A DNA stretch of 64,000 bases from Comamonas piscis (GTDB lineage: Bacteria > Pseudomonadota > Gammaproteobacteria > Burkholderiales > Burkholderiaceae_C). The position numbers and the translations under genes are program-made. Where the stretch lies: NCBI RefSeq assembly GCF_014109725.1, contig NZ_CP058554.1:248001-312000 (forward strand). Reading direction: 5' to 3'. This document shows positions 43,729 through 52,673 of this stretch, piece after piece. The notes beneath the pieces were generated by a model. The model had not been told where the DNA came from, searched no databases, and worked only from the letters and a program-made list of their open reading frames with translations. Every line of letters begins with the position of its first letter. Position 1 is the stretch's first letter.

Positions 43729-45273
43729 ATGAGTCTCGCCGTGGTGCACAGCCGGGCCCTGGTCGGGCTCACCGGCCATCCCGTCAGCGTCGAAGTCCAT
43801 CTGGCCAATGGCCTGCCCAGCTTCACCCTGGTCGGCCTGGCCGATCTGGAAGTGAAGGAAGCCCGCGAGCGCGTGCGCTCGGCGCTGCAGAACAGCGGGC
43901 TGGAGTTTCCGCACAACAAGCGCATCACCGTCAACCTGGCCCCGGCCGATCTGCCCAAGGAATCGGGCCGCTACGACCTGGCCATCGCGGTCGGCATTCT
44001 GGCGGCCAGCGGCGCCATCGATGCGGACCGGCTCAACCACTACGAGTTTGCTGGCGAACTGTCGCTGTCTGGCGCCTTGCGGCCGGTGCGCGGCGCGCTT
44101 GCTGCGAGCATGGATCTGCACCAGCGCGGCCAGCATGTGCGCCAGGTGCTGCCCCCGGGCAGTGCAGAAGATGCTGCCCTGGTGCCCGATGCCGAGGTCT
44201 ACCGCGCCAGCCACCTGATGGACGTGGTGCAGCACTTTGCGCCGCAGGCCGCCCACGCCGAGCCCGATGCAGCGCCCAGCCAGTGGCAGCGCATGCCCGC
44301 CCAGAGCCGGCCGCCGGAGGCGCTTGGCGCCGACATGGCCGACGTCAAAGGCCAGACCGCCAGCAAGCGCGTGCTGGAGATCGCTGCCTGCGGCGGCCAC
44401 AACCTGCTGATGCTGGGCGCACCGGGCGCTGGCAAATCGATGCTGGCCCAGCGCTTTGCCGGCCTGCTGCCTGCGCTGAGCGTGGCCGAGGCGCTGGAGA
44501 ACGCTGCCGTGCACAGCCTGGTCGGCGCCTTTGATGCCCGCAGCTGGGGCCAGCGCACCACGATGGCGCCCCACCACACCGCCAGCGCCGTGGCCCTGGT
44601 GGGCGGCGGCAGCCCGCCCCGGCCCGGTGCGATATCGCTGGCCCATTGCGGTGTGCTGTTTTTGGATGAGCTTCCTGAATTTCCGCGCAGCGCGCTGGAA
44701 GCACTGCGCGAGCCGCTGGAGACCGGCCAGATCAGCATTGCCCGCGCCGCGCAGCAGGCCACCTTCCCCGCCCGCTTTCAGCTCATCGCCGCGATGAACC
44801 CCTGCCCCTGCGGTTTTCGGGGCTCGCGCCAGCGCGCCTGCCGCTGCTCGCCCGACCAGGTCAGCCGCTACCAGGCGCGCATCAGCGGCCCCCTGCTCGA
44901 CCGCATCGACCTGCACCTGGAAGTCAGCCCCCTGCCCGCCGATGAGCTGCTCACCGCCCCGGCCGGCGAATCGACCGCCGCCATCCGCGAGCGGGTAACC
45001 GCCGCCCGCGCCCGCTCACTGCAGCGCCAAGGCATGCTGAACCAGCAGCTGCAAGGCCAGGCGCTCGACGCCCACTGCCAGGCCGAGCCCGCCGCACTGC
45101 AACTGCTGCAAACCGCCGCCGCCCAGCTGGCCTGGTCTGCACGCGGCATCCACCGCAGCCTGCGCGTGGCGCGCTCGATTGCCGACCTGGCGCAGTCGGA
45201 GACCATCAGCCCGGCCCATGTGGCCGAGGCGGTGCAGTACCGGCGGGCATTGTTGGGTACGAGCGGCATGTAG
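43729..45273 (+). CDS. comM: ComM/YifB Mg-chelatase-like AAA+ ATPase
   Basis: 514 residues from the ATG at 43729 (AAGGAAG upstream). The N-terminal S5-like/Lon-protease-like part (GLPSFTLVGLADLEVKEARE, NLAPADLPKESGRYDLAIA) is followed by the AAA+ core with Walker A GAPGAGKS, Walker B GVLFLDELPEF and the C4-type MNPCPCGFRGS, ending in the Mg_chelatase C domain. ComM is a hexameric branch-migration helicase that helps integrate transforming DNA. Confidence 0.94.
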   Translation: MSLAVVHSRALVGLTGHPVSVEVHLANGLPSFTLVGLADLEVKEARERVRSALQNSGLEFPHNKRITVNLAPADLPKESGRYDLAIAVGILAASGAIDADRLNHYEFAGELSLSGALRPVRGALAASMDLHQRGQHVRQVLPPGSAEDAALVPDAEVYRASHLMDVVQHFAPQAAHAEPDAAPSQWQRMPAQSRPPEALGADMADVKGQTASKRVLEIAACGGHNLLMLGAPGAGKSMLAQRFAGLLPALSVAEALENAAVHSLVGAFDARSWGQRTTMAPHHTASAVALVGGGSPPRPGAISLAHCGVLFLDELPEFPRSALEALREPLETGQISIARAAQQATFPARFQLIAAMNPCPCGFRGSRQRACRCSPDQVSRYQARISGPLLDRIDLHLEVSPLPADELLTAPAGESTAAIRERVTAARARSLQRQGMLNQQLQGQALDAHCQAEPAALQLLQTAAAQLAWSARGIHRSLRVARSIADLAQSETISPAHVAEAVQYRRALLGTSGM

Positions 45274-45392
45274 ACAGCGCATGCACTCCCGGCAGCGCTG
45301 GCCAATACCCGCCCTTATGCAAAAAACGCGTTTGCTAAGTCAGAAAAATTAGTTCCTCGCGCAACGCTGTCTTCGCACAATCCCCCCTTTTA

Positions 45393-45426
45393 CGCCGCGC
45401 AGCCCTGCTGCGAACGGCGGGTTTTT
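45393..45426 (+). terminator. Terminator-like hairpin just before the ABC operon
   Basis: CGCCGCGCAG / CTGCG-aa-CGGCG pair as a 10-bp stem with a 2-nt bulge, followed by GGTTTTT. It ends only 11 bp before the substrate-binding gene. It may be the comM terminator or a leader attenuator. Confidence 0.55.
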
Positions 45427-45436
45427 GAAAGCGGAT

Positions 45437-46669
45437 ATGGGTGTGAGCAAATTAGGCCAGTGGCGAGTCTTGGGCGTGGCGGTGGCCTCGATGTGTGTGG
45501 TGGCCGGTGCCAGTGCGGCAGGTGCAGCCAGTGCCCCCAGCGGGGCACCCATCCGTATCGGCTTGCTGGCACCGCTGACCGGATCGGGAGGCGCCTACGG
45601 CAAGGAAGAGGAAACGGCGGCCAAGGCAGCTGCTGCCCACATCAATGCCCATGGCGGTGTGCTGGGCCGGCCCTTGGAGATCGTGGTGGCCGATGACGAG
45701 ACCACGCCGACGGCTGGCGTGTCTGCCGCACGCAAGCTGATCGATGTGGATGGCGTGGTGGCGATCACCGGCGTGTGGAGCAGCGCCGTGGCGCTGGCCG
45801 TGCGCCCGGTGGCGTTGGAGAAAAGCGTGGCCTTGCTGCCCGTGGGCTCGGCCGATGAGCTGACCGAGGGCGACAACAAGGGCCTGGTCTGGCGCTTCCA
45901 GACCAATGGCAAGAACTGGGGCCAGGCCTTTGCCAATGTGGCCTACAAGGATGGCGCGAAGACGGCTTCTATCTTGGTGCTGCAGACGCCTTTCACGCTC
46001 AGCACCGTCAAGCCGTTTGCCGAGCGCTTTGCGCAGCAGGGCGGCAAGGTGCTCGACACCCTGTACTTCAACCCCAATCAGCCTTCGTACCGTGCCGAGG
46101 TGGAGAAAATCTTCAGCAAGAAGCCCGATGCCGTCTTTCTGCCCAGCTATATCCCCGAGTTCAGCGCCATCGTGCGTGAGATTTACCGCAGCGGCTACGA
46201 AAGCAAGCTCTACACCTTCAGCCATGCGGCTGACAGCGGCGGCAAGTTTGTGCAGAACGTGGGCAAGGCCGCCGCAGAAGGCGTGAACCATGTGCAGGCC
46301 ACGCCGGTGGGCAACAACGCCAGCTACCAGATCTACCTGAAGCAGACAAAGCAGCCCGAAGGCACCATCGTCGCCTTTGGCGCCAATGTGTTTGACGAGA
46401 TCAATGTGCTGGCGCTGGCCATCGAAAAGGCCAAGAGTACCAAGGCGGTCGACTTCAGCAAGGAGATCGCCAATGTGGTCAACACCAAGGGCCCCGATGT
46501 GCACGACCCCGTACAGGGCCTGCAGCTGATTCGCGAAGGCAAGCCTTTCCGCTACTCCGGCGCGACGGCGGACTTCCGCTTTGCGCCCAATGGTGATCAG
46601 GTGGACCTGGACTATGGCCACTACCGCGTGCTCAATGGGGTGAGCAAGCTGGTGGGCACCACCAAATGA
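45437..46669 (+). CDS. Branched-chain-type ABC transporter substrate-binding protein
   Basis: 410 residues from the ATG at 45437; a TTG at 45425 is less likely. A Sec signal (VLGVAVASMCVVAGASAAGA) precedes a LivJ/AmiC-type periplasmic domain (IRIGLLAPLTGSGGAYGKEE, VVADDETTPTAGVSAARKLI). It delivers a small amide, amino-acid or aromatic ligand to the HAAT permease encoded downstream. Its stop overlaps the next start (ATGA). The adjacent monooxygenase hints at a xenobiotic or organosulfur-type ligand. Confidence 0.9.
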   Translation: MGVSKLGQWRVLGVAVASMCVVAGASAAGAASAPSGAPIRIGLLAPLTGSGGAYGKEEETAAKAAAAHINAHGGVLGRPLEIVVADDETTPTAGVSAARKLIDVDGVVAITGVWSSAVALAVRPVALEKSVALLPVGSADELTEGDNKGLVWRFQTNGKNWGQAFANVAYKDGAKTASILVLQTPFTLSTVKPFAERFAQQGGKVLDTLYFNPNQPSYRAEVEKIFSKKPDAVFLPSYIPEFSAIVREIYRSGYESKLYTFSHAADSGGKFVQNVGKAAAEGVNHVQATPVGNNASYQIYLKQTKQPEGTIVAFGANVFDEINVLALAIEKAKSTKAVDFSKEIANVVNTKGPDVHDPVQGLQLIREGKPFRYSGATADFRFAPNGDQVDLDYGHYRVLNGVSKLVGTTK

Positions 46670-47442
46670 GCCTGCAGACAGACGATCTGCTCAGCGTTCA
46701 GGATGTTCATGTAGGTTTTGGGGAATTCACCGCACTGGACGGTGCCCACCTGCACATTGCGCGCGGTGGCATCACCGGCATGGTGGGGCCCAATGGCGCG
46801 GGCAAGTCCACCTTGTTCAATGTGCTGGGCGGCCAGCAGGCCCACCAGGGCGGCCGGGTGCTGTTCGATGGCCAGGACATCACGCACTGGTCCGTGCACC
46901 GCCGCGCCCAGGCCGGGCTCACCCGCACCTTTCAGATCTCGCGCGAGATGGGCGCGCTCACCGTGCTGGAGAACTTGCTGCTCGCCGCCCCGCAGCAGCC
47001 CGGAGAAAAGCTCTGGCATGCGCTGCTGAACACCGCTGCCGCGCGCCAGCATGAAGCCCAGGCGATGGCGCAGGCCCAGGCCCTGCTCGAGCGCGTGGGC
47101 CTGTGGCGCCTGGCGCATGAGCGGGCCGACAGCCTCTCGGGGGGGCAGAAGAAACTGCTGGAGCTCTGCCGCGCGCTGATGCTCAAGCCCCGGCTGGTGC
47201 TGCTCGATGAGCCAGCGGCCGGCGTCAACCCGGTGCTGGTCAGCGAGATTGCGGACTTTATCCGCAGCCTCCAGGCCGAAGGCATGAGCTTTGCCATCGT
47301 GGAACACAACATGGACATGATTGCCGCCCTCTGCGACCCGGTGTATGTGCTGGCGCAGGGCAAGGTGCTGACCCAGGGCAGCTTTGCGCAGGTCTCTGCC
47401 CATGCGCAGGTGGTCGAGGCCTACCTCGGAGGTGTGGCATGA
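46666..47442 (+). CDS. LivG-type ABC ATPase
   Basis: 258 residues. Walker A GPNGAGKS, signature LSGGQKKLLELCRAL, Walker B LVLLDEPAAGVNP and the extended LivG C-terminus (YVLAQGKVLTQGSFAQV) are present. It energises the HAAT importer together with the LivF-type ATPase, with which it overlaps by 4 bp. Confidence 0.93.
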   Translation: MSLQTDDLLSVQDVHVGFGEFTALDGAHLHIARGGITGMVGPNGAGKSTLFNVLGGQQAHQGGRVLFDGQDITHWSVHRRAQAGLTRTFQISREMGALTVLENLLLAAPQQPGEKLWHALLNTAAARQHEAQAMAQAQALLERVGLWRLAHERADSLSGGQKKLLELCRALMLKPRLVLLDEPAAGVNPVLVSEIADFIRSLQAEGMSFAIVEHNMDMIAALCDPVYVLAQGKVLTQGSFAQVSAHAQVVEAYLGGVA

Positions 47443-48161
47443 GCGCCGAACTCCGTCTGGACAACATCGTGGCCGGCTACGGGGCGCGCGCCGTGCTGCA
47501 TGGCGTGAGCCTGGATGTCGCACCTGGCTCCAGCCTTGTGGTCGTCGGCCCCAACGGCTCGGGCAAATCCACCTTGATGCGCGTGGTGACCGGGCTGATC
47601 CGCCCGCAGTCGGGCCGCGTGCTCTGGGATGGCCGCGATATCACCGCCATCGACGCGCCAGGCCGTGCACGCCTGGGGCTGGGCTATGTGCCGCAGGAGG
47701 CCAATGTGTTCCGCAACCTCTCGGTGCTGGACAACCTCAAGCTCGGCCATGAGTTCATCGCCAGCGGTGGCGCCAAGGCCTTGCGCCAGCGGCTGGATGC
47801 GGTGCTGGCACTGTTTCCGGAGATCGTTCCCAAACTGAACGTGGCCGCCGGCTTGCTCAGCGGCGGCCAGCGGCAGATGGTGGCCATGGGCGCGGCGCTG
47901 ATGCCCTCGCCCCGCCTGCTGGCGCTCGATGAGCCCTCAGCGGGTCTGTCGCCCTTGAATGCATCACGCCTGTTTGAGGTGGTGCAGCGCGTGGCGCAAA
48001 CCGGAGTCACCTTGTTCATGATCGAGCAGAACACCCGCCTGGGTCTGGATGCGGCCGACCAGGGCCTGGTACTGGTGGCCGGCCAGGTGCGGGCGCGCGC
48101 GCCCAGCCAAGAGCTGCTGGCCAACGGCCAACTTCAAAGTCTTTATCTGGGGGCGCACTGA
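47439..48161 (+). CDS. LivF-type ABC ATPase
   Basis: 240 residues. Walker A GPNGSGKS, Q-loop GYVPQEANVFRNLSVLDNLK, signature LSGGQRQMVAMGAAL and Walker B LLALDEPSAGLSP. It pairs with the LivG-type ATPase; start and stop overlap both neighbours (4 bp and 1 bp). Confidence 0.93.
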   Translation: MSAELRLDNIVAGYGARAVLHGVSLDVAPGSSLVVVGPNGSGKSTLMRVVTGLIRPQSGRVLWDGRDITAIDAPGRARLGLGYVPQEANVFRNLSVLDNLKLGHEFIASGGAKALRQRLDAVLALFPEIVPKLNVAAGLLSGGQRQMVAMGAALMPSPRLLALDEPSAGLSPLNASRLFEVVQRVAQTGVTLFMIEQNTRLGLDAADQGLVLVAGQVRARAPSQELLANGQLQSLYLGAH

Positions 48162-49024
48162 TGCTGGCGCAGCTCATCTTCAACGGCCTGGTCTCGGGCC
48201 TGCTCATTGCGTTGCCAGCTTTGTCGCTGGCCCTGGTCTTCAGCGTGCTGCGTTTTGCCAATTACGCCATTGGCGCGATGGTGACCACCGGCGCCTACCT
48301 GGTCTATGCCTTCAACGGCCCGCTGAACTGGCCCTTGCCACTGGCGGTGGCCGCTGGTATCGCGCTCAGTATTGCGCTGGCGCTGCTGCTCAACCGGCTG
48401 GTGTTTGCGCCGCTGCGCGGGCGCTCGGGCGTCACCTTGCTGGTGGCCTCGATCGGTGTCGGCCTGGTGCTGGAAAACCTGGTGCGCCTGGTCGCCGGTA
48501 ATGCGCCGCGCGGCTTTGGTGCCGAGATAGCCCGGCCCGCGCGCCTGCTCGGCCTGCGCGTCAACCAGGAGCAACTCATCACCCTGGTCTGCGTGCTGGC
48601 AGCGCTGGCTCTGGTGTGGCTGGTGTTCCGCTTCACCCGCCTGGGCCGTGCGATGCAGGCCGTGGCCGACAACCCCGATCTGGCGGATGTGCGCGGTATC
48701 TCGCGCAAGAAAGTGACGGCCACCGTCTGGGCGCTGGCCGCCGCGATGGCCACCTTGTCGGGCGTGCTGATCGGTCTCGACTCGAATGTGGACCCGCAGA
48801 TGGGTTGGAACTACCTGTTGCCCGTCTTCACTGCCGCGATTCTGGGCGGCATCGGCAGCCCGATGGCGGCCGTGGCAGGTGCGCTGCTGCTGGGGGTGAC
48901 CGAAGAGCTGGCCACCCTGTTCCTGCCGCCCCACTACCGCACGGTGGTGGCCTTTGTGGTGATGGCCGTGCTGCTGCTGCTGCGCCCGCACGGTCTGTTT
49001 GGCGCCAAGTGGGTGCGCAAATGA
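48161..49024 (+). CDS. LivH-type ABC permease
   Basis: 287 residues with about eight membrane spans; LIFNGLVSGLLIALPALSLA and the ISRKKVTATVWALAAAMATL coupling-helix region identify the LivH half of a HAAT permease. It overlaps livM by 4 bp. Confidence 0.92.
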   Translation: MLAQLIFNGLVSGLLIALPALSLALVFSVLRFANYAIGAMVTTGAYLVYAFNGPLNWPLPLAVAAGIALSIALALLLNRLVFAPLRGRSGVTLLVASIGVGLVLENLVRLVAGNAPRGFGAEIARPARLLGLRVNQEQLITLVCVLAALALVWLVFRFTRLGRAMQAVADNPDLADVRGISRKKVTATVWALAAAMATLSGVLIGLDSNVDPQMGWNYLLPVFTAAILGGIGSPMAAVAGALLLGVTEELATLFLPPHYRTVVAFVVMAVLLLLRPHGLFGAKWVRK

Positions 49025-49926
49025 CAAGCTATCTGATTGCAACCCTGGTGCTGGTGGTCATCGCCACCTTGTCGGGCCTGGCGCTGAACCTGCAATGGGG
49101 CCTGGGCGGCCTGGTCAATTTTGGGCTTTTTGGCTTTTACATGCTGGGCGCCTATGCCTGCAGCCTGCTGCAGATGCAGGGCCTGCCGCCGCTGGCCGCC
49201 ATGCTGCTGGCCCTGCTGCTGACGGCGGCGGCCAGCGCCTTGGTCAGCCTGATATCCGTACGGCTCAGCGAGGACTACCTGGCCATCGTCACCCTGGGCT
49301 TTGCCGAATCGCTGCGGCTGTTCATCAGCTACGAAGAGTGGCTGACCCGGGGCACCTTGGGCATTCCCAACATCGTGCGGCCCTTTGCCGAGCTGGTGCC
49401 CACCGCCTGGCGAGATCTGTTCTTTCTGGGCTTTTGCCTGGTCTGGCTGGCGCTGGTGTTTGTGGTGCTGCAGCGCCTGGCACGCTCGCCCTTTGGCCGC
49501 CTGCTGCGCGCCACGCGCGAGGATGCAGGCGTGGCCGAGGCGCTGGGCAAGAACGTGCTCTGGGTGCGGGCGCGCAGCTTTGCGCTGGGCGGCGCCATCC
49601 TGGGCATCGCCGGCAGCCTGCACGCCTTCTACTACACCTATATCGACCCGACCCAGTTCACCACCATCCTGACGGCCTATGCCTTCATGGCCGTGATCCT
49701 GGGCGGGCGCGGCAGCCATGCCGGCGTGCTGGTTGCCGGCTTCACGGTGATCCTGCTGCTGGAGGGAAGCCGCATGCTGGCCGGCGTCATCCCCTGGCTC
49801 GATGGCTCTCAGTTGGCCGCCATCCGCCTGTCGCTGGTCGGAGTGCTGCTGCTGGCAATGCTGATCTTTAAACCCAATGGGCTGCTGCCGGAATACCGGC
49901 TTGGCCCCCGTCCTCAAGAAAGCTGA
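49021..49926 (+). CDS. LivM-type ABC permease
   Basis: 301 residues from the ATG at 49021. About nine to ten membrane spans; NLQWGLGGLVNFGLFGFYML and SFALGGAILGIAGSLHAFYY are LivM motifs. With LivH it forms the membrane pore. It is followed 2 bp later by the CMD gene. Confidence 0.92.
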   Translation: MTSYLIATLVLVVIATLSGLALNLQWGLGGLVNFGLFGFYMLGAYACSLLQMQGLPPLAAMLLALLLTAAASALVSLISVRLSEDYLAIVTLGFAESLRLFISYEEWLTRGTLGIPNIVRPFAELVPTAWRDLFFLGFCLVWLALVFVVLQRLARSPFGRLLRATREDAGVAEALGKNVLWVRARSFALGGAILGIAGSLHAFYYTYIDPTQFTTILTAYAFMAVILGGRGSHAGVLVAGFTVILLLEGSRMLAGVIPWLDGSQLAAIRLSLVGVLLLAMLIFKPNGLLPEYRLGPRPQES

Positions 49927-49928
49927 CC

Positions 49929-50492
49929 ATGACCCGAATCACCCGCAAATCCCGCGACGACCTGCCCGCGGCAGAGCAACCGCTGTGGGACCGCATGCTG
50001 GCCGCTGGCGATTTTGCCGACCAGGCTGGCGTCATGGCGCAGCGCCTGCCGATCTTCTCGCAGACCTGGGCACTGCTGCTGCAGCTGGGCCAGGAAGCCG
50101 TGCTGCCCAAGCGCTACACCGAGCTGGCCATCGTCACCGTCTCGCTGCTCAATGACTGCGAATACTGCATCGACCACCACGGCCCCAAGCTGTTGGTTGA
50201 GGGTCTGTCGGCCGAAGGTGTGCAGACGCTGCTGGACTATGCCAACCACCCCGAGCTGAACGAGGTGGACCGCCTGGTGGTGGAGTACGCAATCGCCGTG
50301 ACCCGGAACTGGAGCCAGACGCGTGACGAAATCTTTGCGCGCCTGCACCAGCACTTCAGCGAAGCGCAGATTGTCGAGTTGACCTGGCGCACCGCGCTGT
50401 GCGGCGCCTTCAACCGCTTCAACGACATCCTGCAGGTTCAGACCGCGCCCCTGACCAGCGCTGCGGCCAGCGCGGTCGCCGCACAAGCCTGA
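49929..50492 (+). CDS. Carboxymuconolactone decarboxylase/AhpD-family protein
   Basis: 187 residues, all helical. The AhpD-like redox motif is C77-E-Y-C80 with H83-H84 (NDCEYCIDHHG). Family members are peroxidase-like or decarboxylating enzymes. Located between the importer and the monooxygenase in one operon, it may act on a product of the monooxygenase or protect against peroxide from the flavoenzyme. Confidence 0.88.
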   Translation: MTRITRKSRDDLPAAEQPLWDRMLAAGDFADQAGVMAQRLPIFSQTWALLLQLGQEAVLPKRYTELAIVTVSLLNDCEYCIDHHGPKLLVEGLSAEGVQTLLDYANHPELNEVDRLVVEYAIAVTRNWSQTRDEIFARLHQHFSEAQIVELTWRTALCGAFNRFNDILQVQTAPLTSAAASAVAAQA

Positions 50493-50523
50493 CGAACGAA
50501 CGCAGCATGACGGATTCCATCGC

Positions 50524-51897
50524 ATGAGCAGACAGCCCCGGCGTGAACTGCGCCTCAACAGCTTTCAGATGGCTGCGCCCTCCCACAACTGGGCCGGCCT
50601 GTGGAAGCACCCGCGCGACAACCAGGCGCAATACAACCAGTTGCGCTACTGGGCAGACATGGCCCGCACCGCAGAGCGGGGCCTGCTCGACGGCATCTTT
50701 ATCGCCGATGTGTTTGGCATCTACGATGTCTACGCAGGCAGCGCCGATGCAGCCCTGGCGGCCGGTGCCCAGTCCCCGCAGCTGGACCCGACGATGCTTA
50801 TCTCGGCGATGGCCCTGGTGACTGAGCACATCGGTTTTGGCGTGACATCGAGCCTCAGTAACGACCACCCCTTCTCCTTTGCGCGCCGCTTCAGCACCTT
50901 AGACCACCTGACCAACGGCCGTCTGGGCTGGAACATCGTCACCGGCTACCTGGAAAGCGGCGCGCGCGGCCTGGGCCGCGACAGCTTGCGCGACCATGAT
51001 GAACGCTATGACGTGGCCGAAGACTTTATGGCGGCCATCTACCAGCTCTGGGAAGGCAGCTGGGAGGCCGGCGCTGCCGTGCGCGACAAGAACAGCGGCG
51101 TGTTCAGCCACCCGGAGCGCGTGCATGCGGTGGCGCATGACGGCCCCTACTACCGCGTGCATGGCCGGGCACTGGCCGAACCCTCCCTCCAGCGCACCCC
51201 CCTGCTGTACCAGGCCGGCAGCTCCGCGCGCGGCCAGCAGTTTGCCGGCCGCCATGCCGAGGCCTGCTTTATCAACGGCCCCACACCGGCAGCTGCCGCC
51301 AAGTCGGTGAAGGCCCTGCGCGCCTCGGCCCAGCACGCCGGCCGCGATCCCTATGACCTGCTCACCCTGCTGGGCGCCACCGTGATCGTTGCGCCCACCA
51401 AAGCCGAAGCCCAGGACCTGCGCGACGAATACCGCCACTACCTCGACAGCGCCGGCCAGCTCGCGCTGGTCTCGGGCTGGACCGGCATGGACCTGTCACA
51501 GCTCGACCTGGACGATGTGCTGCCCTTTGCGAAGACCAATGCCATCCAGTCCACCGTGGAGCACCTGACCCGCAACACGCCGCAGCCGCCCAAGGTGCGC
51601 GATCTGCTGGATTTCAGTCCCGTCGGCGCGCGGGCCCCCGTCTTCATCGGCCCGCCGGTCGATGTGGCCGACCAGATGGCCCACTGGGTCGCCGAGAGCG
51701 ATATCGATGGCTTCAACCTTGTGCGCACCGTCATGCCCGAGAGCCTGGGCGCCATCGTCGACCTGCTGATCCCGGAGCTGCAAAACCGGGGTATGTTCAA
51801 GACACGCTATGAGGAAGGGACCTTGCGCGAAAAGCTGTTCCCGGCTGGGGGCAGGCTGCTGCCGGCCAGCCACCCGGGCGCGGCTTACCGGCGCTGA
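50524..51897 (+). CDS. FMN-dependent monooxygenase, NtaA/SnaA/DszA family
   Basis: 457 residues, TIM-barrel luciferase type. Signatures: WKHPRDNQAQYNQLRYWADM, RRFSTLDHLTNGRLGWNIVT, YQAGSSARGQQFAGRHAEAC and GFNLVRTVMPESLG. The family hydroxylates nitrilotriacetate, dibenzothiophene sulfone, pristinamycin and similar compounds with reduced FMN supplied by a separate reductase, none of which is visible here. It ends the plus-strand importer operon and is followed by a terminator. Confidence 0.9.
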   Translation: MSRQPRRELRLNSFQMAAPSHNWAGLWKHPRDNQAQYNQLRYWADMARTAERGLLDGIFIADVFGIYDVYAGSADAALAAGAQSPQLDPTMLISAMALVTEHIGFGVTSSLSNDHPFSFARRFSTLDHLTNGRLGWNIVTGYLESGARGLGRDSLRDHDERYDVAEDFMAAIYQLWEGSWEAGAAVRDKNSGVFSHPERVHAVAHDGPYYRVHGRALAEPSLQRTPLLYQAGSSARGQQFAGRHAEACFINGPTPAAAAKSVKALRASAQHAGRDPYDLLTLLGATVIVAPTKAEAQDLRDEYRHYLDSAGQLALVSGWTGMDLSQLDLDDVLPFAKTNAIQSTVEHLTRNTPQPPKVRDLLDFSPVGARAPVFIGPPVDVADQMAHWVAESDIDGFNLVRTVMPESLGAIVDLLIPELQNRGMFKTRYEEGTLREKLFPAGGRLLPASHPGAAYRR

Positions 51898-51937
51898 TTT
51901 TGCAGCGGACGGTTACCTAAACCGCTCCCCATAAAAC

Positions 51938-51971
51938 AACCCCCACCGCCCTCTAAAGAGCGATGGGGGTT
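51938..51971. terminator. Terminator, copy 1 of three related hairpins
   Basis: AACCCCCACCGC and GCGATGGGGGTT form a 12-bp stem with one mismatch. The following bases (CATCAGTGCAGAAAG) match those after copies 2 and 3, so this is a diverged copy of the same terminator block. A second perfect hairpin, AAAGTCTG-TTT-CAGACTTT, follows it. Confidence 0.75.
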
Positions 51972-52023
51972 CGAACATCAGTGCAGAAAGTCTGTTTCAG
52001 ACTTTCCACCATTTGACAAAGAG

Positions 52024-52362
52024 TCATAGGCCCGCTCGGGGATTCCCATTTGGCGCACTGGATCCTTTCGGATGTCGGACGCGAAGCGGCAGCGCGGCAG
52101 CTTTTTCAAGCTCGGCGATCGTCCGTGGTTGGTAGACGAACAGGTCCTCTAACTGTATGGCGAGGCCAAGCACTTGTACAACCGCGATGACCGTCTCAAA
52201 GGAAACGTTTTTTCCCGTCTCCAGGTTCAGCACGGTCGCTTTTGACACGCCTATTCGGCTAGCGAGCTCGGCTTGTGTGAAGCCTTGGGCAATGCGATGC
52301 TTGCGCAAGCGCCCCGCGAGTTCGGCAGCGATTTGTGCCGGAGCATAAAGTCCAAGGTTCAT
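52024..52362 (-). CDS. Orphan XRE-family (HipB-like) regulator
   Basis: 112 residues from the ATG at 52362. Helix-turn-helix at about 20-60 (GFTQAELASRIGVSKATVLN, LETGKNVSFETVIAVVQVLG), then a short tail. It resembles the antitoxins that precede hipA-like kinases, but no toxin gene follows; only the terminator block lies downstream. A perfect 22-bp palindrome sits 33 bp upstream. Its base composition is lower in GC than the neighbouring metabolic genes, suggesting transfer. Confidence 0.8.
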   Translation of the reverse strand: MNLGLYAPAQIAAELAGRLRKHRIAQGFTQAELASRIGVSKATVLNLETGKNVSFETVIAVVQVLGLAIQLEDLFVYQPRTIAELEKAAALPLRVRHPKGSSAPNGNPRAGL

Positions 52363-52394
52363 TATTTTTCTCTTTAAGTCCAATAATGACGTTT

Positions 52395-52416
52395 AAGACT
52401 TAATATTTTAAGTCTT
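52395..52416. promoter_or_regulatory. Palindromic operator of the orphan XRE gene
   Basis: AAGACTTAA-TATT-TTAAGTCTT is a perfect 9-bp inverted repeat; a further half-site TTTAAGTC lies at 52373-52380 next to the start. Autoregulation is likely. Confidence 0.65.
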
Positions 52417-52544
52417 AGACTTCAGCCAGTCAAACATCTTCCCAGCCTTGTTTCCAGTGGCCGTGGCTGGGCAGAACCGGCGGGCGCTGCTGGGTCATCA
52501 CGGGCTTTGCAACCTGAACAAGAGGCAGCCTCCACAGATAAAAC

Positions 52545-52578
52545 AACCCCCATCGCCCGGCAACAGGCGATGGGGGTT
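52545..52578. terminator. Terminator, copy 2
   Basis: AACCCCCATCGCC and GGCGATGGGGGTT form a perfect 13-bp stem. It is followed by a duplicate of the 3' end of the CMD gene. Confidence 0.75.
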
Positions 52579-52602
52579 CTTGCTTCAGCGCAGACAGCCG
52601 CT

Positions 52603-52656
52603 TCAGGCCTCAGGCATCAGCGGCTCGCCCAGGTTCAGCATCAGGCGGTTGGCCCA
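52603..52656 (-). pseudogene. Duplicated 3' end of the CMD gene (54473-55084)
   Basis: On the minus strand it encodes the last 17 residues, WANRLMLNLGEPLMPEA, and the stop, identical in protein to the intact gene but with synonymous changes. With flanking bases (52583-52656 versus 54453-54526) about 69 of 74 positions match. Similarity stops abruptly at 52656, where unrelated sequence leading into the helicase fragment begins. Confidence 0.8.
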
Positions 52657-52673
52657 CCCAAGCGATCGCATCC

